From Paramacrobiotus metropolitanus (lineage: Eukaryota; Tardigrada; Eutardigrada; Parachela; Macrobiotidae): a stretch of 64,000 nt of DNA. Where the stretch lies: positions 62,001-126,000 of the forward strand of contig NW_026570283.1 of NCBI RefSeq assembly GCF_019649055.1. Direction: 5' to 3'. The notes under the pieces are model-generated. The model worked only from the letters and a program-made list of their open reading frames with translations, had not been told where the DNA came from and made no database searches. The number at the start of each line of letters is the position of its first letter. The first letter of the stretch is position 1. Positions 1 to 10,965 of this stretch are shown here, piece by piece. The position numbers and the translations under genes were made by a program.

Positions 1-298
1 ATGTGGGGATGATCACGTGAAAGTTATACGCTGCTTCTATTCATAGATATTGTACGTTTGCTGACAGTGAATGGTCGCCTGTCCGACCTGGTGCTTTTCG
101 CACGTAATTTTATGCGCCTATCAGTCCGAATTCGACCATGCAATTGCAATATATGTTGTTCATTACTAAACGCATGATAATTTGAACCGTCACTGGCCGC
201 TTTAATTTGATTGGCAACTGCATTCCATGAAATTGGGATAACAGCGATAATCTACAGTTTTCCGAGAAAATTACATTATCACTGAACGTCTGTAGAAA
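1..298. other. Upstream region, no gene seen
   Basis: I see no coding segment or repeat here. It should hold the promoter and 5' leader of the receptor gene starting at 299, but no clear TATA box or initiator can be assigned. Confidence 0.4.
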
Positions 299-3200
299 AT
301 GTCCCTCGCAACCTTTTCTAATACATCTCAAAATATTACCATCTTTCCGATATCAAATGCCAGTTGTGCCACGGATGTCTGCACAGTGTGGAGTACGGAT
401 GCTGTCGTGTCGTTGTGCATTTTCACATTGGGATTCTCGCTAAATGCATTTTTGTTGCTAATATTCTTCTCGCATCGCACTCTGTGGACACCCTTTAACG
501 TCTATCTTGTTAGTTTACTGTGCGCCAATCTGTTAACAACGATAACCTGCGACTTATTTGACTTTATCAGTAATCATTATAGTTCTTGGTGGCTGGGTGC
601 GAAGGCCTGTACCGTGTACACGTACGGGATTTGGGTGCCCACAATGGTGCAGTATGTGGCCCATACGCTAATCGCCATTAACAAATTATGGGCGTTATTG
701 TTTCCGGTGTCCTACCGAAATATGCACGGATATCAAGCGTCCGTGGGGCTGACATTGGTGGGTTGGGCAGTGGCGCACGGTACCCCATTAAAAGTAGACA
801 GGTGATTGATATTTATTTTGGTACTTGTATCCACATGTGTAGTCACTCGTAGTTCGCGTGGGTCACAGTACCCCTTAAATCAGCACTTTTTTGGCGGAAA
901 AAAACCAAATTTTGTAACGATACAAATTTTGTCGATGTCGGACATGAAGTATACCGGTAGAAATTGCATAAATCCTGGTCGCACAGAAAATGTTGGGACT
1001 GTCTTCTAAGTATGTGTATTACTAATTATGAATTTTTTGCATTTGTTTTGTGGTAAGTCAAAGTTTTTAATGACGATTTGAGTGCAGGTGTGATTGTTGC
1101 CTACTTGTGTCTGAACGAATTAATAGTTCGCGCTTGATAAAACGGTAACGAACGTGTACAATCCGTACATAATTAAATACTGTTATATACAGCTGATTTC
1201 ATTTCGGAATACTCCCTGGAAACTTAACAAACTCCCAGTTTTCTGTGCGTTAGGCCGGTAACAAACCATCGGCATCCAGCACAACCTTACTTGATAGCAC
1301 TACAGGTGCACTTGGATTATGGTGCAATTAGGCAATAAAGTGCATTGCACATTATCGACGATCAAAAGTTAAAGCAAGGCGATACAGCTGCACTGCGGCT
1401 ACCCGACACTGCCCAGAAAAAACGGTTGAAACGATGTCAATATCTTTGACTAAATGTCTTTGAGAATGTTGCCAATTTGCTAATACATTAGCTCATATTA
1501 ATCATTAGCTGCCGGATAGATAAATTTTGAATATATAGCAGCGGATTAACAAAATATTTTACATGGTTCAATGCGGTGTTGAATGCGTTCGACTGAAAAC
1601 TAAAAAGTCAAGTATGACTTAGGATATCACTGTCAAGTTTTGCCGCGCGCAATAGCAGCGCATGGAATCCGCAGCCGTTACGGCGCGACTCTGTGTGAAT
1701 TACTGATAAGATGCTTTTTTCGCATCGATACTCCTTACGCGTACGTGCGCGCTTGCGATAATTATGCCGTCTTTTAACCGGTGCATGTCACAAAGCAATA
1801 TTGTGCGCAGCACTTTTCAAAGGTTAATAATTTAATTAGGGATAAGTGCTAATTTTAGCTTTTGTGCTGCCACTGCTACGGAAAATATAGTGAAACAGCC
1901 GTTATGATCGTTGCGGTTCTGGCTAGCATGCTTGATGCTAGGAACAAAGGTCATGAAATTTGCGTTTAATTCATAATTACAGTGTACTCAGTGTATGTAC
2001 TCTGTAGTTATTCGATGTTTTCGCATTCGGACACTTTGACAATATGATTTGCAAACCGGACACCACAGACACGACATTCCTTTAATATTCCACATTAGAA
2101 GGCGTGATAAGTGGCTTTATTATTCTCGTAAACAAGCTTGCATAAAATAATAATTATTACATATTCAGTTTTTGATAATTATTTATCAAGTGGAACAACA
2201 TGGAAAATGCTTTGTCCAGTACGTGAATCGATATTTTCAGATTGTCCGGAATACGAAAAACAAGTAGAAAGGATTTTGTAGTCAGTTATTATTAGGTAAA
2301 AAACTTAAATATTCAATAATAATAAAAGCCTAATTTTCAAGGTACACGGTCGCAACGTACAATAGAGTATACACCGCACCTACGTACAAAATGCACTCTC
2401 AATTACTGCATGGCTTTATACGAATATCAGCAGCACATGCATTAATTAATTAATACATGACCTTTCTATATTAAGAAAGAAAGACTCTGTAGCCAATGCT
2501 TTTCGTAAAGTATTAAGTTAATCGCTGTAATGATTATAATAAAAGTCACAACGCCCCATGAGCAAAATTGGAACTTACTGTTTACTGTTTTGTGTTCGGT
2601 CTTTGACAATTTATCCTTAATACACAGTTCAGCGCCATGCATTCTAATTAGTGCAGAGGGCGATTTGCAGACGTAAAGTGTATAGCAGACTTATGCATAG
2701 GCATTAATTAACGTATAGCTTAATCATCGTTGTATTGTACGCTCATGCCACGTGTACGTGCAAGGGTAATTTAAATTATTTTTTACAATAAAGGTGTATG
2801 AACATGAGCGTTTTTGCTTCTGTACAGATACAAGCATAAATAAAATAATGAAACAGCACATAATGGTTTGGAGTTTGGACAGTGGCAATGTAAAAGCTCA
2901 GTTGCCGGCAAATGTTTGTCAGCTGAAATCGGTTTTTGTGTTTTCCGAAAGAAATATGTTATATCACGACAGCTTTCATGCTGCACCAGATAAAAACGTA
3001 ACTGCCCAGACGTTATCAGTCGGCGCGAAAGTGATTTGAGTGAATCGACATGCACTCTTGTGTATCACATGCCGTTTTTTGTGTTTCGCTCACCCGAAAC
3101 ACACAGATTTGTGGTTTCACGTAAACATTATTAGTAGGGGTATCACATTGCCCGGTGTTATCGTAGATGCCCTTTACTACCGGCACAACGAAGAAGTAAA

Positions 3201-3782
3201 TGGATGTTTTATTGACGTGGAAGCTTCGGACTTCCAAAGGTCGTGGGCATTCATTGCACAGTTATCATGCCTGATTTGCTTACTGGCTGTTGTTCTGTCG
3301 TCTCCCTTAATCGCATACAAACAACGCCAGCGAATGATATCCCGGGCAAAAACTGGGATGTCGGATACCAGGACGACAGCCCAAACGGCAAGGCCAAGAA
3401 GTAAGTTAGTTGACCAATTTTAATCATTTCTAGTACGTTCCCAGCCTTACTTACCAATATTTAAGGTGATCTGATGCTTATAGCACAAGCAACGCAAGTC
3501 ACCGGCACGGAATCACATTTTGAACCGCCGGGAAGACGACCGGCAAAATCACAAGGACAAACAGTGCTGTTGTTGGTGCTTTCGACCAGCATCTTTGTCC
3601 TCTGGAGTCCGGCTACTTTCTATTTTTTTCTACAGCCATTTTATTCATTCCGAACCCGGTATTTCGAGATTATCATTGGATCGATGTTCAATATGCAAGC
3701 CATTATGGACCCGATTCTGTTCGTGTTGACATTAAACAGCCTTAAAGAGATCCTACATTTTAACACCAGACTGTTTCGGTAG
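299..3782 (+). CDS. Atypical rhodopsin-like GPCR, three exons (possibly decaying)
   Basis: Probable 7TM receptor. Exon 1 (299-801) carries an N-glycosylated N-terminus and TM1-TM4. Exon 2 (about 3138-3400) carries the end of TM4, extracellular loop 2 and TM5. Exon 3 (3484-3782) carries TM6, TM7 and the stop. The exon 2/3 junction is phase 1, the same as in the paralog at 43576-45045. The usual DRY at the end of TM3 is replaced by NKL (INKLWALLFPVSYR), TM6 has LWSP, and NPxxY is replaced by DPILF. A phase-correct exon 1/2 junction (ACAG/GTGATT to TAG/GG) inserts about eight residues, including KVDR, near TM4, which is unusual. Either the true junction differs, a small exon is missed in the 2.3-kb intron, or the gene is degenerating. 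The family is clear; function and ligand are unknown. Confidence 0.7.
802..3137. other. Long first intron of the GPCR at 299
   Basis: About 2.3 kb, AT-rich. Open frames inside it (for example 2794-3039) resemble no known protein. No transposon ends were recognised. Confidence 0.4.
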
Positions 3783-4849
3783 TCCACTTAAATTGGACTG
3801 TGGTCGCATTTCAATTGATTCGGGTTTGCCTAGAGACGTTGACTATAAGTAGAACTTGTTGAAGCTTGCAGTGCGCATGCACTGTACGTAAAGTACGGTG
3901 AATGCTGTTCTCACAATTAGCATAATTGTTCTGAAATATTAAGCTCTTTTACTTCGAAAGCTGCCCGGAAATAATTAGTGTAACGGAAGTTAAAACCCTT
4001 CAAGGAAACGGCCGAATATGATCAGATTGCAAACCTCGACTCGATGCGACTCGATGCAACCGGATGACCTGACGGTAACGCTAAGATTGCTTAAGTTGCG
4101 TCCTTGCATGCGTTGTGGGCGCATCAGTTTTGCAAACAAACTTCTTAGTTACAGGTCATCGTACCGGGATAGAAAAAGCCGTTAAATCAGGCACCTGATG
4201 TACAGCAAATTGTCAGATGTGGTACTGTGGCTTCCTTGTGTTTTTAAGCTGTCTGTGCCAAACCGGATTACAGACATGCATGCAGCCACACAGATTACAG
4301 AGTACTTGTACGTATATCGCTGGTTTATATTGAGGCTGTATCTGTATTTGGTTGCTGCGTATTTTGTGAAATTCCGGCACACTATCCAAAAACAAAAACC
4401 TGGACCACCAAAGTACGTATTGTAATAACTACTAATTTTAGCACTTCACCACCCTGACTGTGCTGACACCCTGGCAATTATGTAAGTTGATGCGATAAAA
4501 AACAAAACGCAGTAAAAACCAATTACAAACATCGCTTTGGAATGGCACAGCAAATAGTTCTAAGGAAAAATTTTCGGTGGTCGCCAGCATTATAAATAGT
4601 CAAAAGGGATTCTGGCTAAAACGTACAGTCAACATTTGTAGCTCTCGTAAGTCTGATAACCTCTTCGTCGCTAAACGGGTTTTTCACCACTATTTTCGCA
4701 ATTCACCCAACACTACGGACTCCTTTCGTGTGTAAATCTCGTCATTCCGCTGAGTGACAATATTCTGGAAGCGGTCATATAATTATGACTTTTTTATTTC
4801 ACCAGAAATCATTACACTTTATAGTGGTGAGACTCATTCTAATGTCTGC
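3783..4849. other. Intergenic, nothing recognised
   Basis: No open frame here resembles a known family. It separates the GPCR at 299 from its decayed relative. Confidence 0.4.
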
Positions 4850-5356
4850 ATTCGGAACCGTGTACTGTACAGTGCCGCTAGGGCACAGTGTACATCAACG
4901 GAATCTGGATGTCTGGACATCCACCACACTGGATCCAGTACGGTACAGTATGTGGCTCATACGCCGATTGCTTCTACCTTATGGGCGTTGTTGCTTTCGA
5001 TGCCCTACCAAGTGTTCTTTACGCAGGTAAAGAAGGCAAAAGACAAACTGAAATTGTTAAGGTATGGACATGTAGCTTTACTTTTAATTCGTTTACGTAT
5101 TGCTTGTTTTAGTTCTTCCTTGTCCAAGTTACAAGAGGTCGCTCGGACTGACCTTGATGATATAGTCAGCTGTGCATAGTCTCTATCTTCGATGTTGTTG
5201 TTGCTGCCCTCTGTTACCGACCGAAGGTGTGTGTGTTTTGTTGACGTTCAAAGATCTGGTTTCTGGTTGTCAAAATCACGGGGCTTTGTTAATATACACG
5301 TAGCCTGCTTGATCTGCTTTTTAGTTATTATGATGGCCTTTCCAGTAATCGCTTGA
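4850..5356 (+). pseudogene. GPCR relic related to the receptor at 299
   Basis: Two blocks match the neighbouring receptor. At about 4935-5012 the reading VQYVAHTPIASTLWALLLS corresponds to the end of TM3 and loop 2 of the receptor at 299 (VQYVAHTLIAINKLWALLF), with the NK of NKL lost. At about 5299-5355 the reading ACLICFLVIMMAFPVIA corresponds to its TM5 (SCLICLLAVVLSSPLIA) and is followed at once by stop codons. The sequence between is scrambled and TM1, TM2, TM6 and TM7 are not recognisable. This is a decayed tandem duplicate, not a working gene. Confidence 0.75.
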
Positions 5357-6291
5357 TAGCCATGACAGCGCTTCCTAGCGCGTCAGAAAAACAGGATATC
5401 ATAAGGACTATTATATTAAAGCGGATGAATGTTGTATCAGCGGTTCACCTGTTCTGGCTATCTGTTCTGACCTGCCTACCATGGCAGCACGACTACGCAC
5501 ATAACCGGAAGTCCTCACTCTGCGCGAACTGTCTGTTTAGGTTTTCTTAGGTTTTCTTTCTTATGTTTTCTTAGGCTTCTTAATGAGTCACTAGCGCTGG
5601 AACTGATCACATGTTATAGCGGGTTTATCTCTCTTGAATTTGTTTAAAAAGCTGAGTCTTGTCTAGACCATCTACGAAATTGCAATCGAATAGCAACATT
5701 AACTTGAATCTGAGAGCTCTCGTGCCTTCTAAAAGCGAAAACATAAGTGTGTACCTACCGTAAGTTACATCAATCCTTATTTATCTAGATAACAATAAAT
5801 AACATCTTCCAGATGCATTCGTGCACGTAGGAACAGGTAAATAGGACTTCGATATAAGAAACAGTTTATTTTTTTTATTTTCCCACTTTGGCGATTGAGT
5901 ATGGTTTGGTGATCTAGTGCGCCGTGCGGTAGTCGTAATGCGATTTCCGCATAGCATGTCATTATAACATAATGTATGATAAACAACATATTAATAGTAT
6001 AGCACTCCTATGATCAGTTGTCTGTATTGGTACTGAAGTATGCAAACATATGAAGCACATATTATTGTATGTTCATAAATCATAACAGTTTTTATATAAT
6101 ATATGTATTATCAAAACTAACGGTTTACGGGTTTAGGAGTTTCATTGCACTGATGGATTTGTTTTCTGTATGCAAGTTTATTATTGTTTATCGGTTTTAC
6201 GCAATCTCAATTGAGCATCAATAAAATCAATGTTTCTTGCTGCTGTCCAAAGCGGACTTTGATGCGTGAGTACTTGTGCCACAGGTGGTGA
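5357..6291. other. Intergenic, nothing recognised
   Basis: AT-rich spacer between the receptor relic and the 3' end of the minus-strand GPCR. No recognisable gene. Confidence 0.4.
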
Positions 6292-9200
6292 TCATGGAGT
6301 CTTTTGAAAGAGAAAACATCGCACAGCACTTCGAAATCTTGAGCTCAGAAGAACGTAAAGTAACGGATTTACACTGCATCTAAGGTAAATCAGATTTGAG
6401 GAAAGAAACACAAAAAATGTATCCAGAAAAGATCCAGTCCAGAGCATCTTGTACACCGGTATGAGCCGAAATGGAAGCCAGGCTATCGCACTGATGACAA
6501 TGATGACCAGAACCAATCGAAGCATCTGTAAATAAACAAAATCATCATTAGTATAGCTACGATTAGGGGTTACGAGGATCATGCAATGCTTTTCACCGCT
6601 GACGGTGATCTTTATTAACGTATCAAATATTATATGTAACATAATTATAAGAAAGCAGCGTACTGATACTCAGTGCCCGACTGCCTTACATGCGACTTTA
6701 CCGTGCCTAATAAAAGTCTTTACGGTGGAGCACGTAATCACCCATAATTGACTTAATTTCGCCATTCGTAAATAGTACTGTGTTGTCGAGTCAACTTGGA
6801 ACCTTTTTGTACAGTGAGTCGTATCCGATTAGCATATAACTCACTGTACGAAAAGGTGCCAAGTTGACTCGACAACACAGTAATAATCTTTGGTCACGTT
6901 CGCTTTCCACAAATTCCTACATTGGTAACCTGAGAAATTTGGTTTCATAAAAATACGCGAAGCACCCACAAGGTCTAATGTACGCATTTAAAAGCAGCTA
7001 ATCATAACTATTAATGCTTATTCCTGAGTGCTTCGCTCCAAGCAATAATATAGGTAGTTATCCCGTTAATGTTAGCACTTAGCACGTTATTCCATAATAA
7101 GCACTCATCCTAATCTTGTTTAAAACTTAACAGTTTCCCGGAATTTTTATATACTTAATTTTAGAGAAATTATAAATATATCTGCGCATCTATTTAGAGT
7201 GACTAGAAATTGGATTAACATTCTTCATTCAGTTACGGTACATTACAAAATTATTGTAATCATCATTACCGAATTGCGCCGGATTTGCTTATTCGAGGGA
7301 TGTCTCATAAGCGCAGTACTGACGTATAAACGCGTATCCATCGGTTCACTACCCGTAGCGTTGACCACACGGTGACCATTGCTTGGTTGACTTTTGAGCG
7401 GTATCAGAATAGTGTGGAAAACCGAACTATGCCGTCTGATTGTTCGGCTTTTTGTTGCTCGACGCAGCCGTACGTACACACCGATAGCGATGGCCAAAGG
7501 AAAGCAGTAAAACAACAGAAAGTCGATAACGAAAAACGACACGTAAGCACTGAGTGGCATCAGCAACCCGCATTCCGTGGATTCACGGTACATGGTCGCA
7601 GACGGCTTCTGTCCAAAGAAGCGGGCAATATTGGTGAACGACATCCATGCAATGGAGTACAACAGCACCAGCACCCAGGAGTAACAAATAACCAATCGAG
7701 TTTGAGTTTTTCGCCAGATACGGTATGCTAGCTGAGGCTGGCATATTCCGATTTGGAGTTCCGCAGCAAAGGTCAACATACTGAAAAAAGACAAATATTG
7801 TTATGCAGCTCTTGCCAGCTGAGAGTAAACTGCCAATTGGAGAACAACCCAAAGCAACTAAACAAAATGGCTCGAAAAATTGTCACCAGTTCGTACAAAA
7901 GCAGCGTCGTAAAGCTAATGAAATACCGAGTCTAAGATTTTATTTGCATACCAAAATTAAACACTCAGCGAATTGCCATTGCCTAGCTAGGCAATGACAA
8001 TTCGCTGAGTTTTTAATTGAATTAGACTACTGAATCAGACTATAGTCTGATTCTGCGCAGTGTGTGTCTCGATTATGTTAACCGTCCTCTTACTTTAGGC
8101 TTCCAACGTTAATCCCAACAAATGTCAGCACAGAAAATGCGGCGCACCACGCCCGATGGATTTGCAAACGGTCATCAAAATAGCTTGCTATTTCCGTGGG
8201 CAGTGCCGTGCAAAGAACCAGAAGATCAGCACCGGCTAAAGAAACCTGGAAAAGAAGATTATATGATACCGACATGCATATGTCAACAGGGTGATACTCC
8301 GGTATTTACTTAAACTAGATTGTTCTCGTAATATATGGGATCATTATGCACTGAGTTGACGGGATCATTATGAACTGGGATGATAGGATCATTTTACACT
8401 AGGGCGTCGTCTTTTTCGGCGAAATCTCACTGCGGTTACAACTTTATCGGTAAAATTAACCGTTCAGCAACTACTTGCTTTGCGTGACGTTAAGTTTCGT
8501 TACAGATCAATAAATGCTTGCTTTTGCATTTCTTACTTTTAACATGAATTTTTAATGATAAAATGACTTAATCCTTTATCTATAAAGCGGTCCAGTGTGG
8601 AGCTATAGTATCGGATGAAAACCTTTTCCGTAGATTCGTTGACATCCGAGGAAACACATGCACAACATTCCGCAGCACACACAAGTAATCAGTAGAAATC
8701 AGTACTTGTAGATCGTAACAAAAGCACACGCATGCCGTATATGTAGAAAGTGTTGAGGGGATACCTTTTCGGTGCTGATGAGCGTTTTTGCTAGCGCACG
8801 TCTAGATCTCAAGTGCTTTTGCATGAGGTTTCAATTTCCTGCGCTTACCGTATAGACAATAAAGTGCTTAATTCTGTTCTTCCTCAGATCAACTTCAAAA
8901 AACCACGTACCAGTGATCTTTTTACGGCAGTATTTTTCCATAATAAATTCAATTTTTTTCGTATGCAGTCAGTAATTTGGTGGCAAAACAATTTGAGAAG
9001 CAAGAAATGTTGCTAAGCCAAGTAATTTCCTTTTGGTTGGCAATGTTTTTGAAATCAGATTCTTGGTAGCAGACTCGCAGACGGCACTTCTGCCCAGAAC
9101 TTACCAAAAAGCAATACGCCGGTATACGGACGAGGCCGGCGCTCCACGCCACGTAAATCAACGCTCCATTGCTAAATGTTCCAAATAAGAATACACAGGC

Positions 9201-9437
9201 GTACGTTACGATTGAAAGAGTTTTCCATAACGATTCGTAGGCTTCGTATTTGACCAGAACAATCTTTGTAGCCGATGCTGAGATGTGGAGAAGTGCTGGA
9301 TCACTTTCCAAAAGCGATGTGGCTTGTTCGTACAGCTTCTCAAAGGTGAAATTAGATGAATTCCAAGCAAACTGGTTAAATTCGTTGAACAGCTGAACAA
9401 ATGGATCAAGCGCTGGCTGGGTCACATTGTTCAACAT
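6292..9437 (-). CDS. Rhodopsin-like peptide-type GPCR, four exons
   Basis: Exons on the minus strand: 9437-9105, 8245-8094, 7780-7270 and 6525-6292. Reading phases join exactly to give about 409 residues. The N-terminus is long with several N-glycosylation sites (NVT, NSS, NFT). TM1 is in exon 1, TM2 and part of TM3 in exon 2 (LAGADLLVLCTALPTEI), the rest of TM3 to TM5 in exon 3, and TM6-TM7 in exon 4 (AIAWLPF; NPLLYVLLSSRFR). The layout and the RRNS/MLRLV entry to TM6 look like neuropeptide receptors of the TRH/neuromedin type. The DRY position reads ELQ (about residues 169-171), lacking the conserved Arg and Tyr. An in-frame Met at 9488 would add 17 residues; I prefer 9437. The ligand cannot be assigned. 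Confidence 0.85.
6778..6880. mobile_element. 103-bp hairpin MITE
   Basis: Two near-perfect inverted arms of about 43 bases (starting CTGTGTTGTCGAGTCAACTT) are separated by a short loop and flanked by TA on both sides. This is the form of a miniature Tc1/mariner-type element. It lies in the last intron (6526-7269) of the minus-strand GPCR. Confidence 0.8.
7955..8053. repeat. Two adjacent palindromes in a GPCR intron
   Basis: A long hairpin spans 7955-8018, with arms containing ACTCAGCGAATTG and CAATTCGCTGAGT around a CTAG centre. A perfect 22-base palindrome, GAATCAGACTA/TAGTCTGATTC, follows at 8032-8053. Both sit in the intron between exons 2 and 3 of the minus-strand GPCR. They may be two nested miniature elements. 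Confidence 0.75.
8336..8408. repeat. Three degenerate tandem units of about 24-25 bp
   Basis: GGATCATT followed by a similar tail occurs three times (8336-8360, 8361-8384, 8385-8408). This is a short minisatellite in the first intron of the minus-strand GPCR. Confidence 0.65.
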
Positions 9438-10965
9438 TATTGCAATAAGTGGAACATCCAAAAATATCCAAACATCCAAAACATCCAAAAGATGACCGCT
9501 ACGTTTAAGCTCAACGTCAAAACATTAAGATGATAGATACGAACGTACTGAGTGTGTTGATTCCGTTTAATTCAAACAATCTATATTATACGAAAAATGC
9601 GTACATATCGGATCAAGGATGTGCGGGGATATTGGTGCTGAACAACATTAAGATAATACCGCCAACAACATCGCATTGAGTCGCAGAAGCTTATGCCGCT
9701 GTTGACTTGATACATCTTCTTTTCCATTGCGGTGCGTTGTAATGAAAGCCATACATATGCAATGATGCCTTGTGATTACAATGACACTGATTAGCACCCT
9801 TCTACAACGTTAAACATCTGTGGCGTGCGCGGAATTGAAGGGTAGCGGCAGATTGCCTTCCATTTTTGAATCGAGAATGGTTGTACGGGAGACAAGAATA
9901 CGCAGCAGTCTTCCCCGAGCAACCCAGTATTGTACGCCTAATTACACCGTTTCAGGAACAGATTTACAGCTTTACGTCATTTATTATGCTGGTACGTCTC
10001 CCTGCCAATAACCATTTCAAAAATTAGCACAATTATTATTGTACATATGTGCCGGTGCTTAAGACAACGGAAAAGGTTGTTTTGGTGCAAATATAAATTT
10101 TTATGATACTGCTTACTTTAGTTTTTTATATTTTATTTTTATATTTTATTTATTTTAAATATTTCAAGGCCACGTAAGGTTCTGATCCGCTCGAGCAAAA
10201 GCATGTCGAAATACGACAATCTTTGAGCAAAATGTGACAATCAGTGTTAAAATAGGTAACCAGGAATTTAAGAAAAGCAAGGTTAGAGTAAAAACATGTT
10301 CGGCAAGTTTTGAAAATCCTCTACACCAATGCGTTTTTGTTAAGTGACTCATTAAAATAACAGACAAAGGATACACAGCATTACTTGCTCCAAACTGTAC
10401 AAGGGGCAAAGATGGGTAATCCTATAAAGCTTAGCATTCGCAATCATGTGAATGATGCACCCTTTATACCGGGTCAAAAATCAGTGAATGTTTATCCAGC
10501 CAAGGTTGTAAGGCGGCAAAAGAATATTGTCGTCTTTTGTCGAAATCTAAACAGCCAGCCGTAGCCATTCACTTGACAGGTACGCGAATGCTGTATGCAC
10601 CGTTGGCGCCGTATCAGCACATTGCAATTGATTTGCATTGGCGCGTCGATGCAGATCTTACCAGTCTCGATCAACTTGCTGCGTTTACAAACGACAGTAC
10701 ACTGCACAAATAAAAGTGGTACCCACGTAGTTAGCTTGCATTTTCTGCTCACCATCTCCCGTGCGTTTGGTTGACAGCCGGCTTAATAATACAAAAGTAA
10801 ACGTTTTTTCTTTACTCACATAGTCAACAAGTTTACCCATCTTCGTGAGTTTATCGCTGATGGCTTCAACAAGTGTCAAGTGAACACAGGCACTCGAATT
10901 TCATTGCCAGGCGTCGTTAAGAAAATTACTTAACTGTTGCGGCCGCCACCCTGTCAATCCCTATC
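9438..10965. other. Intergenic between two divergent genes
   Basis: This stretch holds the upstream regions of the minus-strand GPCR and the plus-strand monooxygenase. A CATCCAAAA-type short repeat lies at about 9463-9490, next to the GPCR start. A minus-strand open frame at 10409-10164 is strongly hydrophobic (about 81 residues), but I cannot match it to any family. Confidence 0.4.

Noticed and set aside
10164-10409. Hydrophobic minus-strand open frame of 81 codons
   Set aside because: It could be a membrane segment of a lost gene, but it lacks partner exons and any recognisable motif, and the AT-rich context gives hydrophobic frames by chance.
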